From AP-15 sp963700195 (GTDB lineage Bacteria; Pseudomonadota; Alphaproteobacteria; ATCC43930; CGMCC-115725): DNA of 64,000 nt. The stretch spans positions 369,955-433,954 of the forward strand of contig CAVOWQ010000031.1 in the NCBI GenBank assembly GCA_963700195.1. Direction: 5' to 3'. The notes below the pieces were generated by a model. The model had not been told where the DNA came from. It saw only the letters and a list, made by a program, of their open reading frames with translations, and made no database searches. A program made the translations under genes and the position numbers. This document shows, in pieces, positions 1-8,708 of the stretch. How positions within the stretch are numbered: position 1 is the stretch's first letter; each line of letters starts with the position of its first letter.

Positions 1-379
1 AGAGCAGATGGTTCAAGATCCGGGTAATCTCGGCGAACAGCACCCGGATGTATTGCGCCCGTGGCGGCGGGGTGATGCCCATCAGTTTTTCGACCGCGAG
101 CGCGAAAGCGTGCTCCTGGCACATCGGCGACACGTAGTCGAGCCGATCGAAATACGGGATCGCCTGCAGATAGGTCTTGTACTCGATCAGCTTTTCGGTG
201 CCGCGGTGCAACAGCCCGATATGCGGGTCGGCCCGCTCGATGACCTCGCCGTCCATTTCGAGGACCAGCCGCATGACGCCGTGCGCCGCCGGATGCTGCG
301 GTCCGAAATTCATCATGTAGTTCTTGATGCGCGGCGGCCCTTCGAGCTCGTCCGCCACCGGTGGCCGCGAGTCGCTCAT
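1..379 (-). CDS. nuoD: NADH-quinone oxidoreductase subunit D (5' part only)
   Basis: This is the N-terminal part of NuoD, the 49-kDa-type subunit of complex I that helps form the quinone-binding cavity in the peripheral arm. The gene leaves the window at base 1. The readable 126 residues include the family signature NFGPQHPAAHGVMRL and later HIGLLHRGTEKLIE and YFDRLDYVSPM. The ATG at 377-379 overlaps the nuoC stop codon as ATGA, so the two are translationally coupled in the nuoABCD operon. It is a separate gene here and not a NuoCD fusion. Identity is clear from the motifs; the rest of the gene is not visible. Confidence 0.96.
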   Translation of the reverse strand, partial: MSDSRPPVADELEGPPRIKNYMMNFGPQHPAAHGVMRLVLEMDGEVIERADPHIGLLHRGTEKLIEYKTYLQAIPYFDRLDYVSPMCQEHAFALAVEKLMGITPPPRAQYIRVLFAEITRILNHLL

Positions 380-1011
380 TTCCCGCCCTCCTTCGGGGTC
401 TCGGCATCCGTTGGAGTGGCCTTTTCGTCACCCGGGAGAATTTTGTCCATCCCCTCCCATGGCGACAGGAAGTCGAAGCTGCGGAATTCCTGCTGCAATC
501 GGACCGGATCGTAGACGACCGCCTTCTTATCCTCGTCGTAGCGCAGCTCGACATATCCGGTCAGCGGGAAATCCTTGCGCAGCGGATGACCCTCGAAGCC
601 GTAATCGGTCAAGATGCGGCGCAAATCGGGGTTGTCGGCGAAATAGATGCCGAACAGATCCCACGCCTCGCGCTCCCACCAGCCGGCGCTGCTGAACAGC
701 CCGACCGCCGACGGCACCGGCTGCTCTTCGTCGGTGTCGACTTTGATGCGGATGCGCTGGTTGAGCCGCATGCTGAGGAGGTTGTAGACCACCTCGAAGC
801 GCTGCGGCCGGTCGGGAAAATCGGCGCCGCAGATGTCGCAGAGCATCGTGAAGGCGCAATTCGGATCGTCGCGAAGAAATTTCAGGACATGAGGCAACGC
901 CTCCCGCTTCACCCGGCAGCACAACTCGCCGCCGCGGATCTCGGCGGCGACCATCGCGTCGGACAACGCCGCCGAGACGTGTTCGGTCAGGGCCTGGAGT
1001 TTTTCCTGCAT
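376..1011 (-). CDS. nuoC: NADH-quinone oxidoreductase subunit C
   Basis: NuoC (30-kDa subunit) of complex I, 211 residues, a non-metal subunit of the connecting module of the peripheral arm. Family landmarks are VVYNLLSMRLNQRIRIKV, the segment WWEREAWDLFGIYFADNPDL and the C-terminal EGHPLRKDFPLTGYVELRYD. The length fits a stand-alone alphaproteobacterial NuoC. The start lies only 6 bases after the nuoB stop, and the stop overlaps the nuoD start, so it is the third gene of the operon. The reading frame is intact. Confidence 0.97.
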   Translation of the reverse strand: MQEKLQALTEHVSAALSDAMVAAEIRGGELCCRVKREALPHVLKFLRDDPNCAFTMLCDICGADFPDRPQRFEVVYNLLSMRLNQRIRIKVDTDEEQPVPSAVGLFSSAGWWEREAWDLFGIYFADNPDLRRILTDYGFEGHPLRKDFPLTGYVELRYDEDKKAVVYDPVRLQQEFRSFDFLSPWEGMDKILPGDEKATPTDAETPKEGGK

Positions 1012-1017
1012 GGCGGA

Positions 1018-1560
1018 TCAGCGAGCGAAGTTGCGGGTACGCCTGATCTTTTTTTGCAGCAACAGGACACCGTAGAGCAGTGCTTCGGCAGTTGGTGGAC
1101 AGCCTGGAACGTAAACGTCCACCGGCACGATCCGATCGCAGCCGCGCACCACCGAGTAGGAATAATGATAATAGCCGCCGCCATTGGCGCACGAGCCCAT
1201 CGAAATAACCCAGCGCGGCTCGGCCATTTGGTCGTAGACCTTGCGCAATGCCGGCGCCATCTTGTTGCACAGCGTGCCCGCCACGATCATGACATCCGAT
1301 TGGCGAGGGCTCGCACGGAAGACCACGCCGAACCGGTCGAGATCGTAGCGGCTCGCCCCGGTGTGCATCATCTCGACCGCGCAACACGCCAGACCAAAGG
1401 TCATCGGCCACAGCGACCCGGTGCGCGCCCAGTTCACCAGGTTGTCGAGTGTCGCGACGACAAAGCCCTGATTCTGCACTTCCTCGGTCGCCGCCTTGAG
1501 GAGCACACTCTGCTCAGTGCCAGGAGGAAGCGGGCGGACGGGTGTCTCGATCACTCCCAT
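1018..1560 (-). CDS. nuoB: NADH-quinone oxidoreductase subunit B
   Basis: NuoB (20-kDa / PSST subunit), 180 residues, carries the [4Fe-4S] cluster N2 that hands electrons to quinone. Cluster-binding cysteines are visible in GLACCAVEMM, GSCANGGGYYHYSYS and VPGCPPTAEALLYG. I chose the ATG at 1560 (MGVIETPVRP); it overlaps the end of nuoA by 10 bases. An in-frame ATG 21 bases further upstream (1581) lies inside nuoA and is less likely. The reading frame is intact. Confidence 0.97.
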   Translation of the reverse strand: MGVIETPVRPLPPGTEQSVLLKAATEEVQNQGFVVATLDNLVNWARTGSLWPMTFGLACCAVEMMHTGASRYDLDRFGVVFRASPRQSDVMIVAGTLCNKMAPALRKVYDQMAEPRWVISMGSCANGGGYYHYSYSVVRGCDRIVPVDVYVPGCPPTAEALLYGVLLLQKKIRRTRNFAR

Positions 1561-1916
1561 TCCAACGCCCCCTTTTGCCATTCGTAGATAAAGCCGATGG
1601 TCAGCACTCCAAGGAATACGATCATCGACCAAAAGCCAAACATCCCGATATCGCCCAACGCGACCGCCCACGGAAACAAAAAGGCCACTTCGAGATCGAA
1701 GATGATGAACAGGATCGCCACCAAATAGTAGCGGACATCGAACCGCACCCTGGCATCGCCAAACGGGTCGAACCCGCATTCATAGGGCGACAGCTTTTCC
1801 GTGTTGGGCCGCTGGCGCGCAACAATCAAAGAGGCGGCGACCATTGCGATCGATATCGCGCCGGCAATGGCCAGAAACACGAGGATCGGGAAGTACTCGC
1901 GCAGTAGGGTTTCCAT
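1551..1916 (-). CDS. nuoA: NADH-quinone oxidoreductase subunit A
   Basis: NuoA, 121 residues, a membrane subunit of complex I with three predicted helices (near residues 8-30, 62-84 and 92-114). Landmarks are KLSPYECGFDPFGDARVRFD, in the loop that lines the quinone site, and the following hydrophobic segment YYLVAILFIIFDLEVAFLFP. The start METLLREYFP at 1916 is the family start; upstream codons in the same frame run toward the tRNA gene and are non-coding. It is the first gene of the nuo operon, with the promoter expected between 1917 and 2068. Confidence 0.97.
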   Translation of the reverse strand: METLLREYFPILVFLAIAGAISIAMVAASLIVARQRPNTEKLSPYECGFDPFGDARVRFDVRYYLVAILFIIFDLEVAFLFPWAVALGDIGMFGFWSMIVFLGVLTIGFIYEWQKGALEWE

Positions 1917-1986
1917 TGAGGCTCTTGCTGACGTGGCGCACTCGGGCCGCAGGAAGATGTCGCCCGGCCCACTCGTCCCAGGAACA

Positions 1987-2008
1987 TATATAATGCGGTT
2001 TGCCGCAA
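1987..2008 (-). promoter_or_regulatory. possible nuo promoter region with palindrome
   Basis: On the minus strand, about 75 bases upstream of nuoA, an AT-rich ATTATATAT block (1987-1995) that could serve as a -10 element follows the palindrome TGCGG-TTTG-CCGCA (1995-2008). A clear -35 element cannot be assigned. The assignment is inferred from position and base composition only. Confidence 0.3.
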
Positions 2009-2068
2009 TGCGACTCCGCCGGCCGCGATCTGCTGCGGCCCAGCAAGATTTCACGTCCGAAATCGATG

Positions 2069-2145
<77 letters not shown>

Positions 2146-2310
2146 AGCCTCGACCCGGGCGGCACTCCTACCCCCTCCGGCTGGAGGGTGTCAAGCTGAC
2201 CTCGGTCGAATCGAGCCGGCGTCCGCGGCTGGAAAGCCTGTTTACGGCACTTCGACCAACTCCAGCCGACGCTCAACACGCTGTTCACTCATGCGTCGGG
2301 CGGTCGTGCC

Positions 2311-2350
2311 GTGGCGGGCGATGAGGACTTCGAACCCCCGCCCCCCTCGG
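2311..2350 (+). repeat. duplicated 3' end of tRNA-Val (candidate distal att site)
   Basis: These 40 bases repeat the 3' end of the tRNA-Val gene (3476-3516) in the same orientation, with three differences: C/T at one position, one missing G, and C/A near the end. They share GGGCGATGAGG and ACTTCGAACCCCCG. A copy of a tRNA 3' end at the far side of an integrase remnant is the usual trace of site-specific integration into a tRNA gene. No tRNA 5' half accompanies it. Confidence 0.75.
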
Positions 2351-2365
2351 ATCGCCTGATCCGGC

Positions 2366-2785
2366 GGGAGCTGTTGCCCGCGCTGGGAACCGTGCCGATC
2401 GCCGAGTCGCGGCGCCGCAATCTCATCGGGGTCGTCAACGCCATCGCTGACCGCGGCCGCCTGGCGGCCACGCACAAAGTCCGGGAAGTCAGCAAGCGCA
2501 TCACCGGCTGGGCTGACGATGAGGAGCTGATCGACAACAACCCGTTCCTTGGCGGCACCAGTCCGCTGCGTCTGCGGGAACCTCGCGCGCACTGTCACGA
2601 GGCGAGATTAAGGCGCTGTGGCGCATCTGGCAGGTGATGGGGGCGCCGATGGGGATGTTCATGATGTTCGCCGCTCGCCACCGCCCAGCGGCGCGGCGAA
2701 ATCGCGGCGATGGAGCATGCCGAACTCAACCCTCGAGCGCCGGCTGTGGACGATCCCGGCCGGCAAGGCGAAGAACCGGAAAGAG
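2366..2785 (+). pseudogene. tyrosine recombinase (integrase) remnant
   Basis: Broken core-binding and early catalytic parts of a P4-type tyrosine integrase. In order the reading is RELLPALGTVPIAESRRRN, VREVSKRITGWADDEELID, then after a frame change LSRGEIKALWRIWQ and MGAPMGMFMMFA, then AQRRGEIAAMEHAEL (the region of the first catalytic Arg), then LERRLWTIPAGKAKNRKE. At least three frame breaks separate these pieces. The coding stops matching after KNRKE at about 2785, where the next segment is inverted. The C-terminal His-x-x-Arg and Tyr region is not found. It is probably the integrase of the element inserted at tRNA-Val. Confidence 0.75.
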
Positions 2786-2860
2786 CCAGACAAAACGGGC
2801 GTCGACAGGCGGCAGACTGCGCAGGATGCTGATCGCGAGCGAGCTCAGCGGCACCAAATG
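2786..2860 (-). pseudogene. inverted piece of the same integrase gene
   Basis: Read on the minus strand this segment gives HLVPLSSLAISILRSLPPVD followed by ARFVW. That is the family sequence expected directly after KNRKE of the plus-strand integrase remnant that ends at 2785. The piece is therefore inverted in place relative to the rest of the gene. This is direct reading of the two strands; the recombination event itself is inferred. Confidence 0.65.
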
Positions 2861-3085
2861 CTTGGGCGGGTCTTCCTCGACGAGGTTGGTGCGCAGCAGA
2901 TATCGGCCTTGGCGCGCGCACACTTGCCGCAGCTTTTTTCGATCGAGGCGATAGCTGAAGGTGGCGCTGTCTACGGCAACCTCGATCGCGGCCCGGCGCC
3001 AGGCGGTACGGGACTGATCGCGCGGCGCCGAGTTTCATCAGCAGCTCGTCGCGCTGCGGGCGGAAGCCTCGGACCTCGATCAGAT
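2861..3085 (-). pseudogene. IS1634-type transposase remnant
   Basis: The minus strand encodes two pieces typical of IS1634-type DDE transposases: RDELLMKLGAARS (about 3030-3065) and, after a frame break, AIEVAVDSATFSYRLDRKKL followed by QGRYLLRTNLVEEDPPK (about 2861-2975). Both ends of the transposase are missing, and the fragment abuts the inverted integrase piece. No terminal inverted repeats were recognised. It is non-functional. Confidence 0.65.
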
Positions 3086-3474
3086 CGACCCGGAAATCGC
3101 CTTGTTGATCACCACAAGGGCACAGAGCTATCCGGCATGGCGGGTGAGAGCGGACATGAGAAACGAGGTCAGGCTTAGCGGCGATGATGCGTATCTGCGC
3201 GGCATCGCAACGGCGCTTCTGCACTGATACGACATCGCCGAAGGATTCTGTGGTTCGACTCCTCGCGCGGCGCCTACGGTTTTTGTCGCTCGGACGCCCT
3301 GGCGGACGGCTCCATTTCGGGTTACTCGAGCACCCGGCCCCTTTAGCCGGCTCGGGGGCGATCTCAAAAAATGTTAAGATCGGTCCCTGCCCAAAGAGTT
3401 ACCCGGACCGTTACCCCGCGACCCGATCAGCCGGATTTTGACCCCAAGAAAATTTAGCTAATATCTGATTTTGT
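3086..3474. other. non-coding remainder of the mobile element relic
   Basis: About 390 bases between the transposase remnant and tRNA-Val. Short open frames exist on both strands, but none matches a family I recognise and all are broken. This is probably further decayed cargo of the integrated element. Confidence 0.5.
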
Positions 3475-3551
3475 TGGTGGGCGATGAGGGACTTCGAACC
3501 CCCGACCCCCTCGGTGTAAACGAGATGCTCTACCAACTGAGCTAATCGCCC
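3475..3551 (-). tRNA. tRNA-Val (TAC), likely integration target
   Basis: The minus-strand cloverleaf has acceptor GGGCGAT paired to ATCGCCC, D-arm TAGCTCAGTTGGTAGAGC, anticodon loop TTTACAC giving TAC (Val), and T-arm with GGTTCGAAGTCCC. The 3' CCA is encoded (3475-3477). Its 3' end is duplicated at 2311-2350, so it probably served as the attachment site for the decayed element. Confidence 0.95.
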
Positions 3552-3564
3552 CGCGCCACGCGGG

Positions 3565-3837
3565 TCAGTTCAGCGAATCGCGCAATCCCTTGCCGGGCTT
3601 GAATTTGGCCTGCTTCGACGCGGCAATCTGAATCTTCTCGCCGGTCCGTGGGTTGCGTCCTTCCGATGCTGCCCGCGACGCGACCGAAAATGTGCCAAAG
3701 CCGACGAGACGAACCTCGTCGCCGCCTTTCAATGCGTCGGCAATGGCGTCGAATACCGCATCAACGGCCTTGCTCGCGTCCGACTTCTTCATATCAGTCT
3801 TGCCGCTGACGGTATCGACGAGTTCGTTTCTGTTCAC
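3565..3837 (-). CDS. hupB: HU family DNA-binding protein
   Basis: A 90-residue histone-like nucleoid protein that binds and bends DNA as a dimer. The N-terminal MNRNELVDTVSGKTDMKKSD forms the helical dimer part. The signature GFGTFSVASRAASEGRNPRT includes the DNA-intercalating arm with conserved RNPRTG, followed by the usual lysine-rich end. The start codon is GTG (3835-3837), preceded four bases upstream by a strong AGGGGGG ribosome-binding site. It lies directly after lon on the same strand, the common lon-hup order. The reading frame is intact. Confidence 0.96.
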   Translation of the reverse strand: MNRNELVDTVSGKTDMKKSDASKAVDAVFDAIADALKGGDEVRLVGFGTFSVASRAASEGRNPRTGEKIQIAASKQAKFKPGKGLRDSLN

Positions 3838-4014
3838 GATACCCCCCTGGGCGAGTGTACGGGACTAAAGTTGCACTGTTCGCCGCAGAGTTTAGAGCGC
3901 AGCTGCCCAAGGGTCAACTGCGCAGCAGCCCGGAATCGAAGCAATCTCGTTGCTAAACGCACTCGCGCAGAACTCACCGCCCGCAGTCTGCCGCACCTAT
4001 ACTCGGCGCACTGG

Positions 4015-6417
4015 TTAATGAGTTACCAATCCCGACCGCTCTTCGCGAGCCGGGATCACCGGTTCGCCTTCGCCTTCCTCCGGCCAAGCGACCGGGGTCA
4101 GCGGCGCGGCCAGCGCCTCGACGAGCAACTCGTCGACCGTTTTGATCGGAACAATTTTCAACCCGCGCTTTACATTATCGGGGATCTCGGCGAGATCCTT
4201 CTCGTTTTCTTGCGGGATCAGCACCGTCTTCAAGCCGCCGCGAAGGGCCGCGAGAAGCTTCTCCTTGAGGCCGCCGATCGGCAGCACGCGACCGCGCAAG
4301 GTGATCTCGCCGGTCATCGCGATGTCTCGCTTGACCGGAACGCCGCTCAGCACCGAAACGATCGAGGTCACCATCGCGACGCCGGCCGACGGGCCGTCTT
4401 TGGGCGTCGCACCCTCCGGCACATGGACGTGGATGTCCTTCTTCTCGAAGACCGTCGGCAGGATGCCGAAGACATTGCTGCGCGATTTGACATAGCTCTC
4501 GGCGGCCTGCACCGATTCTTTCATCACGTCGCCGAGCTTGCCGGTGGCCGTGACCCGCCCCTTCCCCGGTACCGTCACCGCCTCGATCGTCAGCAGTTCG
4601 CCGCCGACCTCTGTCCAGGCGAGCCCGGTCGTGCACCCGACCAGATCTTCGCTCTCCGCCTCGCCGAACCGGAATTTGCGAACCCCGGCGTATTTCTCCA
4701 GGTTGCGGCGCGTCACAGCGACGCGCTCCGTCTTCTTCATCAGAATGTCTTTGATCGCCTTGCGGGTCAGGTTGGCGATCTCGCGCTCGAGATTGCGAAC
4801 ACCGGCCTCGCGCGTGTAGTAGCGGATCAGATCGCGAATCGCGTCATCGCTGATGCTCCACTCGTTCTTGCGGACGCCGTGCGCGGACATCTGCTTCGGG
4901 ATCAGATGCCGCTTTGCGATCTCGACCTTCTCGTCCTCGGTATAGCCCGGGATGCGGATGATCTCCATGCGGTCGAGCAAGGGCTGCGGGATGCGCAGCG
5001 TGTTCGCGGTCGTCACGAACATCACGTCGGAGAGGTCGTAGTCGACCTCGAGGTAATGGTCGTTGAACGTGGAGTTCTGCTCGGGGTCGAGCACTTCGAG
5101 GAGGGCGGAAGACGGGTCGCCGCGCCAGTCCGCGCCGAGTTTGTCGACCTCGTCGAGCAGGAACAGCGGGTTCGAAGATTTCGCCTTCTTCATCCCCTGA
5201 ATGACCTTGCCCGGCATCGAGCCGATATAGGTCCGGCGATGTCCGCGGATCTCGGCCTCGTCACGCACGCCGCCCAACGACATCCGCACGAAGTTCCGTC
5301 CGGTCGCCCGGGCGACCGACTTGCCGAGCGAGGTCTTGCCGACCCCCGGGGCGCCGACGAGACATAGGATCGGACCCTTCATCTTCTTCATGCGCTGCTG
5401 GACGGCGAGGTATTCGAGGATACGCTCCTTGACCTTTTCGAGCCCGAAGTGATCCGCATCGAGCACCTTCTCCGCGCCTTTGATGTCGCGTTTGATCTTG
5501 GTTCGGTTTTGCCAGGGCACCGACAGCAGCCAGTCGAGATAGTTGCGCACGACCGTCGCCTCGGCGGACATCGGGCTCATGCTACGCAGCTTCTTCAGTT
5601 CGGCGGCCGCCTTGTCGCGGGCCTCCTTGGAAAACTTTGTCTTGTTGATGCGATCCTCGAGCTCGGCCATCTCGTCGCGGCCGTCCTCACCTTCGCCGAG
5701 CTCCTTCTGGATCGCCTTCAACTGCTCGTTCAAGTAGTACTCGCGCTGCGTCTTCTCCATTTGGCGCTTGACGCGATTGCGGATCCGCTTTTCGACCTGG
5801 AGGACCCCGATCTCGCCTTCCATGTAACCGAACACCTTCTCGAGACGCTCGGGCACCGTCCCCGTTTCGAGCAGCTCCTGCTTCTCGGGTATCTTCAATG
5901 TCAAATGCGCCGCGACCGTGTCGGCCAGCTTGCCGGGCTCTTCGATCTGGTTGATGGAGACCAAAACCTCCGGCGGGATCTTCTTGTTGAGCTTGATGTA
6001 CTGCTCGAACTGGGACACCACCGTGCGCGCCAACGCCTCGGTCTCCTGCTGCTCGCCGGCATTTTCCGGGATCGTCTCGGCGATCGCCTGGAAGAATTGA
6101 TTGTTGTCGGCAAACTTGACGATGCGGGCACGCTGGCCGCCCTCGACCAGTACCTTGACGGTGCCGTCGGGCAGTTTGAGGAGCTGCAGCACGGTCCCGA
6201 CAGTGCCGACCGTGTAGATGTCCGAAGTGGCAGGGTCGTCTTGCGCGGCATTCTTCTGACTGACGAGCAAAATCTGCTTGTCGTCCTTCATCACGTCCTC
6301 GAGCGCCCGCACCGACTTTTCGCGGCCGACAAACAACGGCACGATCATGTGCGGGAACACGACGATGTCGCGTAGGGGCAGGACGGGATAAAGCGCACCG
6401 CGCGCAGTTTCTAGCAT
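4015..6417 (-). CDS. lon: ATP-dependent protease Lon
   Basis: Lon, 800 residues, a cytosolic AAA+ serine protease that degrades misfolded and regulatory proteins. It has the N-terminal substrate domain (LYPVLPLRDIVVFPHMIVPL), a coiled middle region, an AAA+ module with Walker A GAPGVGKTS near residue 356 and Walker B FLLDEVDK, and a C-terminal peptidase domain. The catalytic dyad is the Ser of PKDGPSAGVAM (about residue 677) and the Lys of GGLKEKLLAA (about 720). The length matches the family and the reading frame is intact. It lies between clpX and hupB. Confidence 0.98.
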   Translation of the reverse strand: MLETARGALYPVLPLRDIVVFPHMIVPLFVGREKSVRALEDVMKDDKQILLVSQKNAAQDDPATSDIYTVGTVGTVLQLLKLPDGTVKVLVEGGQRARIVKFADNNQFFQAIAETIPENAGEQQETEALARTVVSQFEQYIKLNKKIPPEVLVSINQIEEPGKLADTVAAHLTLKIPEKQELLETGTVPERLEKVFGYMEGEIGVLQVEKRIRNRVKRQMEKTQREYYLNEQLKAIQKELGEGEDGRDEMAELEDRINKTKFSKEARDKAAAELKKLRSMSPMSAEATVVRNYLDWLLSVPWQNRTKIKRDIKGAEKVLDADHFGLEKVKERILEYLAVQQRMKKMKGPILCLVGAPGVGKTSLGKSVARATGRNFVRMSLGGVRDEAEIRGHRRTYIGSMPGKVIQGMKKAKSSNPLFLLDEVDKLGADWRGDPSSALLEVLDPEQNSTFNDHYLEVDYDLSDVMFVTTANTLRIPQPLLDRMEIIRIPGYTEDEKVEIAKRHLIPKQMSAHGVRKNEWSISDDAIRDLIRYYTREAGVRNLEREIANLTRKAIKDILMKKTERVAVTRRNLEKYAGVRKFRFGEAESEDLVGCTTGLAWTEVGGELLTIEAVTVPGKGRVTATGKLGDVMKESVQAAESYVKSRSNVFGILPTVFEKKDIHVHVPEGATPKDGPSAGVAMVTSIVSVLSGVPVKRDIAMTGEITLRGRVLPIGGLKEKLLAALRGGLKTVLIPQENEKDLAEIPDNVKRGLKIVPIKTVDELLVEALAAPLTPVAWPEEGEGEPVIPAREERSGLVTH

Positions 6418-6550
6418 AAGCCCTCATCTACAAAAGACCGTCCCGGAGACCGGGAGGGCAAGGATAGGGATACCGCTCTAAGGTTGGCCTCGCGGCGCCG
6501 GCCTTCAAGGTCGGCAGGCGGCTTCGGCAGTCGGCTGTGGCGCCGCAGGC

Positions 6551-7814
6551 TCAGTCACCGGTGCCGACGCCGCCACGGTCGGAATAGATATGGAGCGGCC
6601 GCGCCCGCCCCTCGACGACCTCGCGATTGATCACGATCTCGCTGACGCCGACGAGGCTCGGCAGCTCGAACATCGAGTTCGAGCAGAATCGCCTCCATGA
6701 TAGAACGCAGCCCGCGCGCCCCGGTCTTGCGCAAGATAGCCCTATGGGCGATCGCTTTGAGCGCCTCCTCATTCAACTCGAGCCGGACATCCTCCATCTC
6801 GAACAGCCGCTGATATTGCTTGACCAGGGCGTTCTTGGGCTTGGTCAAAATATCGACTAGCACTGCCTCGTCGAGATCATCGAGGGTCGCCACGACCGGC
6901 AGTCGGCCGACGAATTCGGGAATCAGCCCGAATTTCAAGAGATCCTCGGGTTCGAGATCCTTCAGGATTTCGCCGGTTTTGCGCTCCTCAGGTCCCCGCA
7001 CCTCGGCGCCGAAGCCGATCGAGGTGCCCTGCCGGCGCTGTGCGATGATTTTTTCGAGGCCGGCAAACGCGCCGCCGCACACGAAGAGAATGTTGGTCGT
7101 GTCGACCTGCAGAAATTCCTGTTGAGGGTGCTTGCGTCCGCCCTGCGGTGGGACCGAGGCGATGGTCCCTTCCATGATCTTCAGAAGCGCCTGTTGGACG
7201 CCTTCGCCCGACACATCGCGCGTGATCGACGGGTTGTCGGATTTGCGGGAGATCTTGTCGACCTCATCGATATAGACGATCCCGCGCTGCGCGCGCTCGA
7301 CATTGTAGTCGGCGGCTTGCAGCAGCTTTAGAATGATGTTTTCTACGTCCTCCCCGACATAGCCGGCCTCGGTCAAGGTCGTTGCGTCCGCCATCGTAAA
7401 CGGCACGTCGATGATCCGAGCCAAGGTCTGCGCGAGCAGCGTCTTGCCCGATCCGGTCGGGCCAACCAGCAAGATGTTGGATTTGGCGAGCTCGACGTCG
7501 TTGTTCTTTGCGCCGTGCGCGAGGCGCTTGTAATGGTTGTGCACAGCCACCGACAGGACGCGTTTGGCATGATCCTGGCCGATCACGTAGTCGTCGAGGA
7601 CCTTGCAAATGTCCCGCGGGCCGGGAACCCCGTCGCGCGACTTGACCAGAGTGGTTTTGTGCTCCTCACGGATGATGTCCATGCAGAGCTCGACGCATTC
7701 ATCGCAGATGAACACGGTCGGGCCGGCGATCAGCTTTCTGACCTCGTGCTGGCTTTTGCCGCAGAACGAGCAGTAGAGCGTGTTTTTCGAGTTGCTGCCG
7801 CTGGATTTGGTCAT
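6551..7814 (-). CDS. clpX: ATP-dependent Clp protease ATP-binding subunit ClpX (one frame break)
   Basis: ClpX is the AAA+ unfoldase that feeds substrates to ClpP. The start is ATG 7814 (MTKSSGSNSK) with GGAG six bases upstream. The N-terminal zinc domain has LYCSFCGKS and FICDECVELC; Walker A is GPTGSGKT and Walker B VYIDEVDK, followed by sensor and C-terminal parts. After IMEAILLE there is one extra base (near 6672). The correct ending, MFELPSLVGVSEIVIN to the stop at 6551, continues in the next frame. Because clpX is highly conserved this is most simply a sequencing indel. The order is tig-clpP-clpX-lon. Confidence 0.95.
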
Positions 7815-7832
7815 CGCCACTCCGTCGCCGGC

Positions 7833-7880
7833 TGGAGCAATGCCCCACTGGAGCAACGCCCCACGGGAACAATGCCACGG
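7833..7880. repeat. three tandem 16-base units upstream of clpX
   Basis: Consecutive units TGGAGCAATGCCCCAC, TGGAGCAACGCCCCAC and a diverged GGGAACAATGCCACGG lie 19 bases before the clpX start, in its presumed 5' untranslated region. The first two differ by one base. Function unknown. Confidence 0.7.
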
Positions 7881-8019
7881 CCGTTCGGCCTTAACCAGAA
7901 GCTGGAGGGCGCTCCAGCCACCAACTTCCGATGCTCAAGTATATGTGCTCTCGACGGATCAACAACCACTTAATCACCGTCGCCTTCTAGCGCCGGAACC
8001 GTCAAGCGCCCGCCCTTCG

Positions 8020-8661
8020 CTATTTGAAACCCTTTTCCGGTTCGCCGCCGCCTGGCCGGGTTTCGACCACTTCGTCAATGAGGCCGAACTCCTTCGCTTC
8101 GAGCGGCGAGAGAAATTTGTCGCGCTCGACCGCGGCGGCGATGGTTTCGAGCGCCTGGCCGGTGTGCCGGACATAGATTTCATTGAGCCGCGCTCGCAGC
8201 GCCAAGATCTCACGCGCCTGAATTTCGATATCCGTCGCCTGCCCCTGCGCGCCGCCCGAAGGCTGGTGGATCATGATTTGCGAATTCGGCAGTGAAAACC
8301 TTTTCCCCTTGGCTCCGGCGCACATCAGCAGCGAGCCCATCGAGGCGGCCTGACCGATGCACACCGTCGACACCGGCGAGCGGATGTACTGCATCGTGTC
8401 GTAGATCGCGAGCCCCGAGGTGACCACCCCGCCGGGCGAGTTGATATAAAAGGCGATGTCCTTCGCTGGGTTTTCCGATTCGAGGAACAACAGCTGAGCA
8501 CAGATCAGGCTCGCGACCGCGTCGTGGACCGGGCCGACCAGGAAGATGATCCGCTCTTTGAGCAGGCGCGAGTAGATGTCGTAGGCGCGTTCGCCGCGGT
8601 TGGTCTGCTCGACCACCATCGGCACCAGATTGTTCATGTATTGTTCGAAGTAATCCGACAT
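8020..8661 (-). CDS. clpP: ATP-dependent Clp protease proteolytic subunit ClpP
   Basis: ClpP, 213 residues, the barrel-forming serine peptidase that partners ClpX. The triad is Ser107 in GQAASMGS, His132 in IMIHQPSGG and Asp181 in ERDKFLSPLEA. The N-terminus begins MSDYFEQYMNNLVPMVVEQT, and a GGAGGAG ribosome-binding site sits just upstream. It is encoded between tig and clpX on the same strand, the conserved order that couples chaperone and protease supply. The reading frame is intact. Confidence 0.98.
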   Translation of the reverse strand: MSDYFEQYMNNLVPMVVEQTNRGERAYDIYSRLLKERIIFLVGPVHDAVASLICAQLLFLESENPAKDIAFYINSPGGVVTSGLAIYDTMQYIRSPVSTVCIGQAASMGSLLMCAGAKGKRFSLPNSQIMIHQPSGGAQGQATDIEIQAREILALRARLNEIYVRHTGQALETIAAAVERDKFLSPLEAKEFGLIDEVVETRPGGGEPEKGFK

Positions 8662-8708
8662 TTGCTAGCTCCTCCTAATGCGCCCGGATGCGGCGTAATT
8701 TTACAGGG

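Noticed and set aside
2311..2350. A second tRNA gene
   Set aside because: Only the 3' end of tRNA-Val is present, with changes in the T-arm; no anticodon or D-arm follows, so it is an attachment-site copy.
3871..5367. A 498-codon open frame antisense to lon
   Set aside because: It mirrors the codons of a clearly conserved gene on the other strand, has no family match, and long antisense frames are expected at this GC content.
6551..6772. Programmed frameshifting at the end of clpX
   Set aside because: No slippery heptamer or downstream structure was seen, and many other genes in the window show the same kind of one-base break.
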